The notes under the pieces were generated by a model, which searched no databases, was not told where the DNA came from, and worked only from the letters and a program-made list of their open reading frames with translations. 64,000 nt of DNA from Solicola gregarius (GTDB lineage: Bacteria; Actinomycetota; Actinomycetes; Propionibacteriales; Nocardioidaceae). A program made the position numbers and the translations under genes. Positions within the stretch are counted from its first letter, which is position 1, and each line of letters opens with the position of its first letter. Positions 49,577 through 59,040 of this stretch are shown one piece after another. The stretch spans positions 62,001-126,000 of the forward strand of contig NZ_CP094970.1 of NCBI RefSeq assembly GCF_025790165.1, in the 5' to 3' direction.

Positions 49577-50335
49577 TCAGAGACCGTCTTGTGCGGGTTC
49601 CCGCGTGAACAACCGGCCGTATCCGCTGACATCGAAGGCGGCATCCAGGTGTGCACGAAGAGCCCACAGCAGCACCTGATTCGCCGTGAGGACCGGGCGT
49701 CCGATGACACCCTCCAGCGCGTCGATCGCCGCCGCCGTTCGAAAGCCGTTCCCCGCGATCCAGAGCGCGTCAGCGTCATCCGGCGCGTGCGCAGCTGTCC
49801 ACGCGATCACGTCGGCGGTCTCTACCAGTCGTGGATCGCGTGGGAGGTCGGCCGACACCGATGAGACGACCTGTACGTCCTGGCTTCGAAAGTAGGCGGC
49901 GCCAAGGTCATTGACCTCGTCGTCGAACCACGGTGGACTCACCAGCGCAACCCGATCGACATCAAGGACGCGGAGCGCCAGCACAGCCGAAGCGCAGGTG
50001 GACGCGACCGGAATGCCGGTTCGATGCGAAAGCCTTGAAACGATTGCCATTTCGGCGTCGAAGCCGATCGCGTACGCGGAGCTGGTCGAGGCGTAACCGA
50101 TCACGTCAACCGAATCCGCGGCCAGGCTGTCTGCGGCATCGTCCAGCAGGTCCGGCGCTGTCAACGTGCGAGCCGCGAGCGGGTTCGGCCCGGTCGCGAT
50201 GCTGGAGGCCGCGCCCTGGCCCGAAACCCGGGCAACAGTGGTTACCACTTCGGGCGCCATCGCTGCGAACTCGACCTCCGGGCCGGCCGCAACATGCGGA
50301 GTGAGCACACCGATACGAACCGTACTGTCGCCCAT
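49577..50335 (-). CDS. Asp/Glu racemase-superfamily protein (maleate isomerase-like), catalytic cysteines missing
   Basis: This 252-residue protein has the two-domain racemase fold of maleate cis-trans isomerase and arylmalonate decarboxylase (RIGVLTPHVAAGPEVEF at the start, TANQVLLWALRAHL near the end). In those enzymes two cysteines act, in ACTSGS- and SCTxLR-like motifs; here the corresponding segments are YASTSSAY and WIAGNGFR, with Ser and Gly in their place. The remaining cysteine (ASTCASAV) is in a different loop. It is therefore either inactive or uses other chemistry. It lies alone between the MMPL unit and tRNA-Val. Confidence 0.85.
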   Translation of the reverse strand: MGDSTVRIGVLTPHVAAGPEVEFAAMAPEVVTTVARVSGQGAASSIATGPNPLAARTLTAPDLLDDAADSLAADSVDVIGYASTSSAYAIGFDAEMAIVSRLSHRTGIPVASTCASAVLALRVLDVDRVALVSPPWFDDEVNDLGAAYFRSQDVQVVSSVSADLPRDPRLVETADVIAWTAAHAPDDADALWIAGNGFRTAAAIDALEGVIGRPVLTANQVLLWALRAHLDAAFDVSGYGRLFTREPAQDGL

Positions 50336-50372
50336 AGGACGGCGACTCTACTCGCCGGCGGTCTCAGCACGC

Positions 50373-50424
50373 GGGCGCAACAGGAGTCGTCGTCGCGAGG
50401 CGCAACAGGAGCCGTCGTCGCGGA
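50373..50424. repeat. Two 25-bp direct repeats echoing the tRNA-Val 3' end
   Basis: Units at 50375-50399 and 50400-50424 share GCGCAACAGGAG-CGTCGTCGCG with few differences. Each begins with GGCGCAACAGGA, identical to the 3' end of the tRNA-Val gene at 50527-50539 in plus-strand reading. Such copies beside a tRNA can be the remains of integrative element attachment sites. The second unit also forms GAGCCGTC/GACGGCTC (50409-50430). Confidence 0.55.
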
Positions 50425-50473
50425 CGGCTCGTTCCTCGCCGCCCGCTCCTCCTCCCTGCATCATGTTGCTCCA

Positions 50474-50520
50474 ACGACAAGGGCAGTGCCACGGCTCCGC
50501 CGTGGCACTGCCCTTGTCGT
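50474..50520 (-). terminator. Terminator hairpin behind tRNA-Val
   Basis: Twenty-two-base arms pair perfectly (ACGACAAGGGCAGTGCCACG... at 50474-50495 with 50499-50520) around a 3-base loop. It begins five bases after the tRNA 3' end, in the direction of tRNA transcription. There is no long T tract, as is normal in high-GC actinobacteria. Confidence 0.7.
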
Positions 50521-50525
50521 ATCTG

Positions 50526-50597
50526 TGGGCGCAACAGGATTTGAACCTGTGACCGCCTGCTTGTAAGGCAGGTGCTCTACCGCTGAGCTATACGCCC
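50526..50597 (-). tRNA. tRNA-Val (anticodon UAC)
   Basis: The minus strand reads GGGCGTATAGCTCAGCGGT... and folds as a full cloverleaf: acceptor GGGCGTA/TGCGCCC, D arm with AGCTCAGCGGTAGAGC, anticodon stem CCTGC/GCAGG around CTTACAA, and TTCAAAT in the T loop. The anticodon is TAC (complement of 50563-50565). CCA is not encoded. Confidence 0.95.
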
Positions 50598-50651
50598 CCG
50601 CTACGGCGCACAACCATACCTGGTCGATCCGCAAGCCGTATGCACACATGG

Positions 50652-50691
50652 GTTGTGGCCGCCGGCGTCTCGGGTCACCAGCGGCCACAAC
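50652..50691. terminator. Stem-loop between tRNA-Val and the peroxiredoxin gene
   Basis: GTTGTGGCCGC (50652-50662) pairs perfectly with GCGGCCACAAC (50681-50691) across an 18-base loop. Its role is uncertain: terminator of the upstream transcript or part of the tRNA promoter region. Confidence 0.4.
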
Positions 50692-50750
50692 GAGGATTAC
50701 ACTACCGTGACTCTCGCCAGAGGCCAATACGTTTCCGGCACTATTTCGGG

Positions 50751-50800
50751 CCGATTTCGACCGATCTGCGTGCGCCAGAGGTCTGGTCGGTCGAGATCGG
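50751..50800 (-). terminator. Probable terminator of the peroxiredoxin operon
   Basis: CCGATTTCGACCGA (50751-50764) pairs with TCGGTCGAGATCGG (50787-50800) with one G-U pair. It begins 11 bases after the peroxiredoxin stop in the direction of that operon. Confidence 0.5.
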
Positions 50801-50810
50801 TGCGATCGTT

Positions 50811-51266
50811 TCAAACAGCGGCGAGCGCGCTGACGTACTCGTCGACGTCGCGCGCGTCGGGAAGGCCGTTCTCGACCTTCCAGCGCAGGACGCCCTCGCG
50901 GTCGATGAGGTAGGTGCCGCGCAGCGCACAGCCCTTCTCCTCGTCGAAGTTGTCGTACGACTTGGCCACCGCGCCGTGCGGCCAGTGGTCACTGAGCAGC
51001 GGGTACGTGAGCCCCTCGGCGTCCGCGAATGCGCGGAGGCTGAACATCGCGTCGCAGGACACCGCGAGCAGGGCGACGTCGTCGTTGTCGAAGTCGGGAA
51101 GCCGATCGCGAAGCGTGCACAGCTCGCCGGTGCAGATGCCGGAGAAGGCGAACGGGTAGAAGACCAGCACCACCGCCTTCGATCCGCGATAGTCGCTCAG
51201 CGATACCTGCTCGCCGTGCTGGTTCGCGAGGGTGAAGTCTGGTGCCTGCTCGCCGATCTGGGTCAT
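50811..51266 (-). CDS. Peroxiredoxin, AhpE-like
   Basis: This 151-residue thiol peroxidase has the peroxidatic cysteine C45 in PFAFSGICTGELC and the accompanying arginine (around ALRGTYLIDREG). C50 nearby could serve in the mycothiol- or mycoredoxin-linked recycling known for mycobacterial AhpE, which has the same C45 position. It reduces H2O2, organic hydroperoxides and peroxynitrite. Its start overlaps the acyl-CoA ligase stop by four bases. An ahpE gene close to a DUF3052 gene and aceE is the mycobacterial order too. Confidence 0.93.
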   Translation of the reverse strand: MTQIGEQAPDFTLANQHGEQVSLSDYRGSKAVVLVFYPFAFSGICTGELCTLRDRLPDFDNDDVALLAVSCDAMFSLRAFADAEGLTYPLLSDHWPHGAVAKSYDNFDEEKGCALRGTYLIDREGVLRWKVENGLPDARDVDEYVSALAAV

Positions 51267-52858
51267 TCCAACTCCTTCTTGAGGATCTTGCCCGTCGCGT
51301 TTCGCGGGAGTGCCGCCACAAAGCGTACGTCGCGGGGCACCTTGTATCGCGCGAGGTTGTCCTTCACCTGCTGGCGTACGTCGTCCTCGGTGAGCGACGC
51401 GCCGGCCACAGTCGCGACGTACGCCCGCAGCCGCTGCCCGAACTCGTCGTCGGCGACCCCGACGATCGCGACCTCGACGACATCGTCGAGACGCATCAGG
51501 CAGTCCTCGACCTCCTGTGGGAACACGTTCTCGCCGCCCGAGACGATCATGTCGTCGTCGCGGCCCTCCACGAACAGCAGGCCGTCGCGCATCCGCCCGA
51601 CGTCCCCGGTCGCCATCGCGTCGCCGATCGTCTGCTTGCCGCCGCCGCCGGTGTATCCCTCGAACAGCATCGAGTTGGTCACGAAGATGCGTCCGGTCTC
51701 ACCCGCCGGGACCTCGCGGTCGTCGTCGCCGTACAACCGCACTTCGGTGCCGACCGGCGCACGTCCAGCCGTGCCGGGATGTGCGCGCAGCTCGGCCGGA
51801 GTCGCGATCGTCGCCCACGCGCACTCCGTCGAGCCGTACGTGTTGTAGAGGTTGTCGCCGAACGCGTCCATCCACTCCAGACCCACGTCGCCCGGCAGCG
51901 CGGATCCACTCGCCGCAACGATGCCGACGCTGGACAGATCGTAGGCCGCGCGGCGATCGTCGGGGAGTGCGAGCGTGCGTTGCAGCATCACCGGCACCAC
52001 GACCGCGACGTCGCAGGCGTTGCGTTCGAGCGTCTCGAGGAAGTCCTCGGGTTCGAATCGTCGGCGCAGCACCAGCGTCGACCCGACCAGCATCCCGAGG
52101 TTCAGATGACCCCAGCCCCAGGTGTGAAACAGCGGCGCGGCAATGTGCACCGTCATCCGATGACGGAGCGGAATGCGGGAGACGAGCGCGGCGGCGGCGC
52201 CGATGCTGCCCGCTCCCCTGCTCGCCCCTTTGGGTGTGCCGGTCGTACCCGACGTCAGGATCGTCGAACGACCCTGCCGCTCGGGGGGCGTACGTTCGGC
52301 GGACGACCCGCGCCGGATCAGCTCCTGCACAGTGGAGACCTCGGAGTCGACCGTCTCCTCGACCCACGCCCGCACGCGCACGATGTCGCCGGGAGCATCG
52401 GCGAGGAGCCCGGTGAACTCGTCGTCGTAGATGACGGCCCGCGGCCGATGGCGCTCGAGTACCTCGACGAGCTGTGGCCCGGAGAACGCCGTGTTGAGGT
52501 ACAGAACGTCTGCGCCGAGCCGGTTGACCGCGACGCTCGCCTCGACGAACAGTCCATGGTTGCGGCACATCACCGCAACGCCGTCACCCTCCACCACGCC
52601 GAGCCGAGCAAGCGAGTCGGCCAGCGCGTTCGCCTCACGATGCAGCTGACCGAACGTACGAGAGCCCGCGTCGTCGACGACTGCGGTCTCGTCGGGATAG
52701 CGCGCAGCGAGCGCGGCGTACCCCCCGGCGAGCCCGGTGCCCCAACGCAGCAGGCTGCTGGCCAGGCCGTAGAGCGTGCGCGGTCCGTACGGCCGCACGA
52801 TGCGGGTCCCGGCCAGCGCCTTGACGGAGCGGGCGAGTACGAGTGGTCGGCTGTCCAT
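51263..52858 (-). CDS. Acyl-CoA ligase (AMP-binding, FadD type)
   Basis: This 531-residue enzyme activates a fatty or aryl acid as acyl-AMP then acyl-CoA. The P-loop reads TILTSGTTGTPKG, with YNTYGSTECAWA (A5), GDVGRMRDGLLFVEGR (A8) and a C-terminal lysine in LPRNATGKILKKEL (A10). It overlaps the peroxiredoxin start by four bases and should be cotranscribed with it. The acid is unknown; the N-terminal ATG at 52858 gives the usual length of the family. Confidence 0.93.
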   Translation of the reverse strand: MDSRPLVLARSVKALAGTRIVRPYGPRTLYGLASSLLRWGTGLAGGYAALAARYPDETAVVDDAGSRTFGQLHREANALADSLARLGVVEGDGVAVMCRNHGLFVEASVAVNRLGADVLYLNTAFSGPQLVEVLERHRPRAVIYDDEFTGLLADAPGDIVRVRAWVEETVDSEVSTVQELIRRGSSAERTPPERQGRSTILTSGTTGTPKGASRGAGSIGAAAALVSRIPLRHRMTVHIAAPLFHTWGWGHLNLGMLVGSTLVLRRRFEPEDFLETLERNACDVAVVVPVMLQRTLALPDDRRAAYDLSSVGIVAASGSALPGDVGLEWMDAFGDNLYNTYGSTECAWATIATPAELRAHPGTAGRAPVGTEVRLYGDDDREVPAGETGRIFVTNSMLFEGYTGGGGKQTIGDAMATGDVGRMRDGLLFVEGRDDDMIVSGGENVFPQEVEDCLMRLDDVVEVAIVGVADDEFGQRLRAYVATVAGASLTEDDVRQQVKDNLARYKVPRDVRFVAALPRNATGKILKKELE

Positions 52859-52910
52859 GGCGCTCCCCGGTGGTCGCGAAGGTGCAACTCCGAGTTACAC
52901 CGCCACCAGG

Positions 52911-53348
52911 TTAGCGCCGCGAGCCGGGTGCGGACTTAGGGGTCACCAACTTGGTGGCCGACCAGTCGTCGCACGCGGGCTGAGTCGTCGTCGTCGCCAA
53001 CCCTGCGACCGGCGCCGCCTCGGCGATGTCGGTGTTGTCGACGTACCCAGGCCGGCCGACCTTGGGCGTGAGGAGGTAGATCGAACCGCCCTCGACCAGA
53101 TCGGTCAACGCATCGACCAGCGAGTCGACGAGGTCCTCGTCGCCATCGCGCCACCACAGCAACACCGCGTCGACGACGTTGCCATAGTCGTCGTACACCA
53201 GTTCATGGCCCGTTTTCTTCTCGACGGCTTCACGCAGCCCGTCATCGACGTCGTCGTCCCAGCCCAGCTCCTGCACCACGGTATCGGGTTCGAACCCGAG
53301 TCGATCCGCAATCACGGTGCTGTCCGCGTCGTCCGCGGTCGCGCTCAC
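52911..53348 (-). CDS. DUF3052 family protein
   Basis: This 145-residue acidic protein matches the actinobacterial DUF3052 family (ADRLGFEPDTVVQELGWDDD, LWWRDGDEDLVDSLVDAL, IYLLTPKVGRPG). Start is GTG 53348 with GGAGGAATCG upstream. The function is unknown. The gene is consistently divergent from aceE in actinobacteria, including mycobacteria (Rv2239c position), so a link with pyruvate or fatty-acid metabolism has been suspected. About 240 bases of shared promoter region separate them. Confidence 0.92.
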   Translation of the reverse strand: MSATADDADSTVIADRLGFEPDTVVQELGWDDDVDDGLREAVEKKTGHELVYDDYGNVVDAVLLWWRDGDEDLVDSLVDALTDLVEGGSIYLLTPKVGRPGYVDNTDIAEAAPVAGLATTTTQPACDDWSATKLVTPKSAPGSRR

Positions 53349-53588
53349 CGATTCCTCCTTCGTCCCGAGCCGGCCATGGTGACCGGTTCCGTGGGGACAC
53401 CATAGTGGTTAAGGGCGTCGGGAACGCCACCGAACCGACAGAAGAGTCCGGATCGCGACCATCCGGCTTCCGAAATGACCGCGCTCCTTGACCGGAGACG
53501 GGGATCCCTCCGCGTGAAACACATTCGGCGCGGTGACAAGATAGACAGTGCCTCACCACAGTGGGCATCTGAAGAAGGAAGGAACACC

Positions 53589-56354
53589 GTGGCATCCACA
53601 CCAGAGCGACGCCCTGCGGTCATCCATGAGGGACTGCCGACCCAGCTGCCCGACATCGATCCCGACGAGACCCAGGAGTGGCTCGACTCGCTCGACGCGC
53701 TCGTCGACGAACGTGGCCGCGACCGCGCGCGGTACGTGATGCTCAAGCTGCTCGAGCGATCGCGCGAGAGCAAGGTCGGCGTTCCCGCCCTTCGCAGCAC
53801 CGACTACATCAACTCGATCCCGCCCGAGAGCGAGCCGTGGTTCCCCGGCGACGAGTACGTCGAGCGGCGCATCCGCGCGTACATCCGCTGGAACGCGGCG
53901 GTCATGGTCTCCGCGGCGAACCGCCCGGGCCTCGGCGTCGGCGGTCACATCGCGACGTACCAGTCCGCCGCGAGCTTGTACGAGGTCGGGTTCAACCACT
54001 TCTTCCGAGGCAAGCAGCACCCGGGCGGCGGGGACCACATCTACATCCAGGGCCACGCGTCGCCGGGCATCTACGCCCGCGCCTTCCTCGAGGGCCGGAT
54101 GAGCGAGACCCAGCTCAGCAGGTTCCGCCAGGAGGTCCAGCACGGAGTCGGCCAGGGCCTCTCGTCGTACCCGCACCCGCGTCTGATGCCCGACTTCTGG
54201 GAGTTCCCCACCGTCTCGATGGGCCAGGGCGCGATCAACTCGATCTACCAGGCTCGGTTCAACCGCTACCTGCAGCATCGCGGCATCAAAGACACCAGCC
54301 AGCAACACGTGTGGGCGTTCCTCGGCGACGGCGAGATGGGCGAGCCCGAGTCGCTCGGCGCGATCGGCGTCGCCGCGCGCGAGGAGCTCGACAACCTCAC
54401 GTTCGTCATCAACTGCAACCTCCAGCAGCTCGACGGACCCGTACGCGGCAACGGCAAGATCATGCAGGAGCTGGAGTCGACGTTCCGCGGTGCAGGCTGG
54501 AACGTCATCAAGGTGGTCTGGGGCCGCGAGTGGGACGACCTGCTCGCCCGCGACGTCGACGGCGTCCTCGTCAACCAGATGAACCGCACGCCCGACGGCC
54601 AGTTCCAGACGTACGCGGTCGAGGACGGCTCGTACGCCCGCGAGCACTTCTTCGGCGCCGACCCCCGGCTGCTGAAGATGGTCGAGCACCTCACCGACGA
54701 CGACATCGCCAAGCTGCCGCGCGGCGGACACGACTACCGCAAGGTCTACTCGGCCTTCAAGGCCGCGACCGAGCACTCCGGCCAGCCGACGGTGATCCTC
54801 GCGCAGACCATCAAGGGCTGGACGATCGATGCGCTGGAGGGCCGCAACGCCACCCACCAGATGAAGAAGCTCACCAAGGACGACCTGAAGAAGTTCCGCG
54901 ACCGGCTGTTCCTGCCGATCGACGACCAGGCGATCGACGAGTCCGAGGTCGCGCCGTTCTACCATCCGGGCGCCGACAACGACGAGATCCAGTACATGCT
55001 CGAGCGTCGACGCCAGCTCGGTGGCCCCGTGCCCGAACGCAAGGTCGACCCGACGCCGGTCAAGCTCCCCGGCGACCCCGTGTACGCAGAGCTGAAGGGC
55101 GGCTCGGGCAAACAGCAGATCGCAACCACGATGGCGTTCGTACGCCTGCTGCGCGATCTGATGAAGGACCCCGAGATAGGGCACCGCATCGTGCCGATCG
55201 CGCCCGACGAGTTCCGCACGTTCGGCATGGACTCGATGTTCCCGACGGCGAAGGTCTACAGCCCGCACGGCCAGAAGTACGAGTCCGTCGACCGCAAGCT
55301 GCTGCTCGCGTACAAGGAGTCGGACAAGGGCCAGCTCCTGCACGAGGGCATCAGCGAGCTCGGCGCCATGGGGTCGGCCATCGCCGCCGGCACGTCGTAC
55401 GCGACGCACGGCGAGCCGATGATCCCGGTCTACATCTTCTATTCGATGTTCGGCTTCCAGCGCACCGGCGACTGGATGTACGCGATGGCCGACCAGCTCG
55501 GCCGCGGCTTCCTGATCGGCGCGACCGCCGGGCGTACGACCCTGACCGGTGAGGGACTGCAGCACGCGGACGGACACTCGCCGTTGATCGCCCGCACGAA
55601 CCCGGCCGTGGTGCACTACGACCCCGCCTGGGGCTTCGAGATCAGCCACATCGTGCAACGCGGACTCGAGCGCATGTACGGCGCGACCGACGAGCACCCG
55701 CACGGCGAGAACGTCATCTTCTACATGACGGCCTACAACGAGCCGGTCGTCCAGCCGGTCGAGCCGGAGAACCTCGACGTCGAGGCGCTGCTCAAGGGCG
55801 CATACCTCTATCGGCCGGCACCGGACTTCTCCCCGGACGCGCCGAAGGCGCGGATCATGGCATCGGGTGTCGGGCTGCCGTGGGCGCTGGAGGCACAGGA
55901 CATTCTCGCCGACCGCTACTCGGTCGCCGCCGACGTCTGGTCGGTCACGTCCTGGAACGAGCTCGCGCGCGAGGCCACCGACGCGGAGTCGTGGAACCTC
56001 AACCATCCCGGCGAGCACGCTCGGACGCCGTACATCACGTCGGCGCTCGCCGACGCGACCGGGCCGACGATCGCGGTGAGCGACTTCATGCGCGCCGTGC
56101 CCGACCAGATCGCACGGTGGGTTCCGACGACCTGGCAGTCACTCGGCACGGACGGGTTCGGATTCGCCGACACCCGGGCCGCCGCACGTCGGTTCTTCCA
56201 GGTCGACGCCGCCTCGATCGTGGTCGCAACGCTCGACACGCTCGCGGCCGAGGGCAAGGTCAAGTACGACACGGCCGTGCAGGCGTACCACGACCTGCAG
56301 ATCGACGATCCGACCGCGGTCGCGGGAGTTCCACAGGAGGGCGCGGACGCCTGA
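53589..56354 (+). CDS. aceE: Pyruvate dehydrogenase E1 component, homodimeric type
   Basis: This 921-residue thiamine-diphosphate enzyme decarboxylates pyruvate and feeds acetyl groups to E2. The ThDP motif GDG...N is [17 protein letters not shown]...NCNLQQLDG; histidines in GGHIATYQS and [10 protein letters not shown] are in the active site, and the transketolase-like middle domain ([16 protein letters not shown]) is intact. Length fits AceE. The GTG at 53589 has AAGGAAGGA upstream; a longer frame upstream is not supported. It is followed by the second copy of the inverted-repeat element. Confidence 0.97.
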   Translation: MASTPERRPAVIHEGLPTQLPDIDPDETQEWLDSLDALVDERGRDRARYVMLKLLERSRESKVGVPALRSTDYINSIPPESEPWFPGDEYVERRIRAYIRWNAAVMVSAANRPGLGVGGHIATYQSAASLYEVGFNHFFRGKQHPGGGDHIYIQGHASPGIYARAFLEGRMSETQLSRFRQEVQHGVGQGLSSYPHPRLMPDFWEFPTVSMGQGAINSIYQARFNRYLQHRGIKDTSQQHVWAFLGDGEMGEPESLGAIGVAAREELDNLTFVINCNLQQLDGPVRGNGKIMQELESTFRGAGWNVIKVVWGREWDDLLARDVDGVLVNQMNRTPDGQFQTYAVEDGSYAREHFFGADPRLLKMVEHLTDDDIAKLPRGGHDYRKVYSAFKAATEHSGQPTVILAQTIKGWTIDALEGRNATHQMKKLTKDDLKKFRDRLFLPIDDQAIDESEVAPFYHPGADNDEIQYMLERRRQLGGPVPERKVDPTPVKLPGDPVYAELKGGSGKQQIATTMAFVRLLRDLMKDPEIGHRIVPIAPDEFRTFGMDSMFPTAKVYSPHGQKYESVDRKLLLAYKESDKGQLLHEGISELGAMGSAIAAGTSYATHGEPMIPVYIFYSMFGFQRTGDWMYAMADQLGRGFLIGATAGRTTLTGEGLQHADGHSPLIARTNPAVVHYDPAWGFEISHIVQRGLERMYGATDEHPHGENVIFYMTAYNEPVVQPVEPENLDVEALLKGAYLYRPAPDFSPDAPKARIMASGVGLPWALEAQDILADRYSVAADVWSVTSWNELAREATDAESWNLNHPGEHARTPYITSALADATGPTIAVSDFMRAVPDQIARWVPTTWQSLGTDGFGFADTRAAARRFFQVDAASIVVATLDTLAAEGKVKYDTAVQAYHDLQIDDPTAVAGVPQEGADA

Positions 56355-56398
56355 CGGTGTGAACGACGACTCGTAACCGGATGGACGCCTACACGAGT

Positions 56399-56564
56399 TA
56401 GGTCGTGTCTGCTCATCCACCGTCGGCTCGCGTGCCTCCGCATCCCGACCGGCCGCGTTGCGGTCGCTCAAGGGAGGATCGGCTCCATTGTCGCTCCCGC
56501 GCCTTGCCGGATCGGGCGCGGAGACCCGCTCCCTGATCGACGCCGAATGAGCAGACACGACCTA
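56399..56564 (-). mobile_element. MITE-like element, copy 2 (166 bp, TA-flanked inverted ends)
   Basis: Ends TAGGTCGTGTCTGC and GCAGACACGACCTA are perfect inverted repeats bounded by TA. Read in reverse, it aligns along its length with the copy at 1200-1398, sharing AGCGGGTCTCCGCGCCCGAT and GGGATGCGGAGGCACGCGAG; it lacks about 33 bases present there. It lies 45 bases after the aceE stop and 22 bases before the next start, again just behind a gene. No frame inside is credible as a gene. Confidence 0.77.
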
Positions 56565-56585
56565 GACGGTTAAGATGGTGGCTTC

Positions 56586-57774
56586 ATGCTCGATTCGCCA
56601 CCGTCCCCGGCTGACACCACGAGTCCGACCTCAGGCCGTGGTGTCGTGAGACGTGTGCTCACGTGGCTTCGGGCGTGGCCGTACACGTTCATCGTCTGTG
56701 TTTCGATCGTGTCCGCGGCGGTCGCGATGATCGTCGCGGCCAGGCTCGACCGGCCGATCACCGACCCCGAGGGCTTCCTCGGCCCTGCGTACGTCCGGCT
56801 CCCGCTGATCGGGCTCGGGATGCTCGCGGCCGATGTGCTGCCCCGCGCGTTCGCCCGCGCGTACCGCACGGTCGCGGCCAGCCACTCGTACACCGGTGTT
56901 CGCGGGAAGCTCGTCGCCGCGTTCTGGTCGTGTGCGCGGATCGTCCCCGACACCCGATACGTGCTGCGCGAACACTGGTCGTGGAAGCGCGGCGGGTACG
57001 TCGCGGCCGGGCTGATCACGTTCTACACCTGCTACGTCAGCTACCGAAACCTCAAGAGCTTCCTGCCGCTGATCACCGATCGCAACTACGACAGCCAGCT
57101 CGACCAGTTCGACGCCTTCCTGTTCTTCGGCACTCGACCGAGCCTCTTCCTGCACGACGTCCTCGGCACCGACATCGCCGCGCACATCCTCGGCATCTGG
57201 TACATCAGCTACCTTCCGCTGAACGTCCTGATCCTGGGCGCGATGGTGGCGTGGAGCAAGAACCTCGGCCGCGGCGCGTGGGCCGCCACCGCGTTGAGCC
57301 TGAACTGGATTCTCGGCGTCATCAGCTACTACGCGCTTCCCACGCTCGGCCCCGGCATCGCGTACCCCTCGTACATCTGGGAGCTCGACGACAACAGCGC
57401 CTCGACCCTGCAACACGCGCTGACGATGAGTCGCAACCAGTTCGTCAGCGATCTCGACGACCCCACTCTGTCGCAGGGGGGTCGCCGGCTTCGCGTCGCT
57501 GCACGTCTCCGTTGTACTCACCGTGTGCCTGCTGTTCCACCAGTCGGGCATGTCGCGATGGCTCTGCAACATCGCGTGGGTGTATCTCGTCGGCACCGTT
57601 CTGGCCACTCTCTACTTCGGCTGGCACTACGTCGCCGACGACATCGGCGGCGCCGTGATCGCGGTCGTCTCGGTGTGGATCGGCGCCAAGGTCACCGGTC
57701 AACCGACCAGGCGGAGCGAGAACCTCGAACGAGCGGGTCCTGCGGCGGAGTCCGTCGACACGCCGCGTGAGTAG
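56586..57774 (+). pseudogene. PAP2-family membrane phosphatase/phosphotransferase, frameshift in a G run
   Basis: The first 298 residues show several membrane helices (VRRVLTWLRAWPYTFIV; AGLITFYTCYVSYRN; ALSLNWILGVISYYAL). At 57476-57481 a run of six G breaks the frame: with five G it continues as QGVAGFASLHVSVVLTVC, the PAP2 motif, and then GWHYVADDIGG, the second motif, to a 395-residue protein ending at 57774. Uncorrected the frame ends at 57770 with a basic nonsense tail. Such proteins act in lipid phosphatase or inositol-phosphoceramide-like transfer. Homopolymer error is the simplest explanation. Confidence 0.83.
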
Positions 57775-58945
57775 CGCCGTGGGCGGGCGTTCGCGGGCCG
57801 AGCTCGCCGCGGAGCTGAACCGGTCGGTCGGCGACCTGACAACAGCCGCCGTTGCAGCGATGGAGCGCACCTACCCTTGGTTCCACGAGCTGAGCGCGGA
57901 GAACCGCTCCTGGATCAGCTCGGTCGCACACTCCGGCATCATCGCCTTCATCGAATGGTTCCGGGATCCCACGGGCCAGCAACCCGTGCCGAACATCTTC
58001 TCCGTCGCGCCCGACGCCATGGCGCGCGTCGTCAGCCTCCAGCAGACGGTCGCTCTCGTGCGTACGACGATCAGCGTGGTGGATGCGCGAGCGGACGACA
58101 TCTGCGGACCCGCCGACGGCGCTACCGTCCGCTCGGCGGTCTCGCTGTACGCGAGCGAGGTCGCCTTCGACGCAGCGGAGGTGTACGCGCGTGCCGCCGA
58201 GTCACGCGGCGCCTGGGATGCACGGTTGGAGGCACTGGTCGTCGACACCGTGCTGCGGGCAGAGTCCGACGAGTCACTCGGCTCTCGTGCGGCGGCGCTC
58301 GGCTGGACCTCTGCCGGCGACGTCACGGTCCTGATGGGCCCACCGCCGCAGGCCGACCTCGGGCTGGCCGCCGAGGCCGTCATCGCCAACGTACGCCGGG
58401 CCGGACGCCGGCTCGGTGTCGACGTGATGTGCTCGGTGCAGGGTGAACGTCTGGTGGTGATCCTCGGTGGGGTCGACCACCCCGACAAGGCCGCAAAGAC
58501 GCTCAGCGACGAGTTCGGACCCGGCGCGGTGGTCCTCGGCCCGCGCGTACCCGACCTGCAGGCGGCGACGGCATCGGCCCGCGCGGCCGCGGCGGCACTC
58601 CGTGCGGCGCCCGGATGGCCGGATGCGCCGCGGCCGGTGCACGCGGACGACCTGCTGGCCGAGCGCGCCTTGTCCGGCGACGGACACGCCCGCCGCGCGC
58701 TCGTCGACGACGTCTACACGCCGCTGCGCTCGGGAGACGGCGTCCTGTTGCAGACGGTCGCGGCATTCGTCGAGTCGGGGTGCTCGGTGGAGGCGACGGC
58801 ACGGCTGCTGTTCGTCCACCCCAACACCGTCCGCTACCGACTGCGCAAGACCGCAGCGGTGACCGATCTCGACCCGCTGTCGCCGCGCGACGCGTACACC
58901 CTCCGGATCGCGATCACGCTCGGACGCCTGCGTTCGACCGACTGA
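57767..58945 (+). CDS. fasR: FasR-like transcriptional regulator (PucR/CdaR-type HTH)
   Basis: This 392-residue protein has a GGDEF-like/RsbU-type middle region and a C-terminal PucR helix-turn-helix at about 345-366 (SVEATARLLFVHPNTVRYRL). FasR of Streptomyces, a PucR-like activator, stands directly upstream of fabD-fabH-acpP-fabF and stimulates them; the mycobacterial Rv2242 is in the same place. Start is GTG 57767, overlapping the corrected stop of the PAP2 gene. It lies 95 bases before fabD, with a GTTGG-N6-CCAAC dyad between. Confidence 0.9.
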   Translation: MSSAVGGRSRAELAAELNRSVGDLTTAAVAAMERTYPWFHELSAENRSWISSVAHSGIIAFIEWFRDPTGQQPVPNIFSVAPDAMARVVSLQQTVALVRTTISVVDARADDICGPADGATVRSAVSLYASEVAFDAAEVYARAAESRGAWDARLEALVVDTVLRAESDESLGSRAAALGWTSAGDVTVLMGPPPQADLGLAAEAVIANVRRAGRRLGVDVMCSVQGERLVVILGGVDHPDKAAKTLSDEFGPGAVVLGPRVPDLQAATASARAAAAALRAAPGWPDAPRPVHADDLLAERALSGDGHARRALVDDVYTPLRSGDGVLLQTVAAFVESGCSVEATARLLFVHPNTVRYRLRKTAAVTDLDPLSPRDAYTLRIAITLGRLRSTD

Positions 58946-58957
58946 CCGCCACCGGTT

Positions 58958-58973
58958 GTTGGAAACGACCAAC
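58958..58973. promoter_or_regulatory. Candidate FasR site upstream of fabD
   Basis: GTTGG-AAACGA-CCAAC is a dyad with a six-base spacer, 68 bases upstream of the fabD start, extended by G/T-rich flanks (TTGTTGG ... CCAACGA). Placement suits activation of the fab operon by FasR. Confidence 0.4.
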
Positions 58974-59040
58974 GATCTCGCGACATTTTCGTCGGTACGC
59001 GCACCGCCTTGTCGGACTCGCACAGGGCAGGCTGTATCTC

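Noticed and set aside
53553-56018. An 821-codon open frame antisense to aceE
   Set aside because: It mirrors the codon structure of a well-conserved gene in very high GC DNA; low-complexity Arg/Val/Leu product, no ribosome site, no family features.
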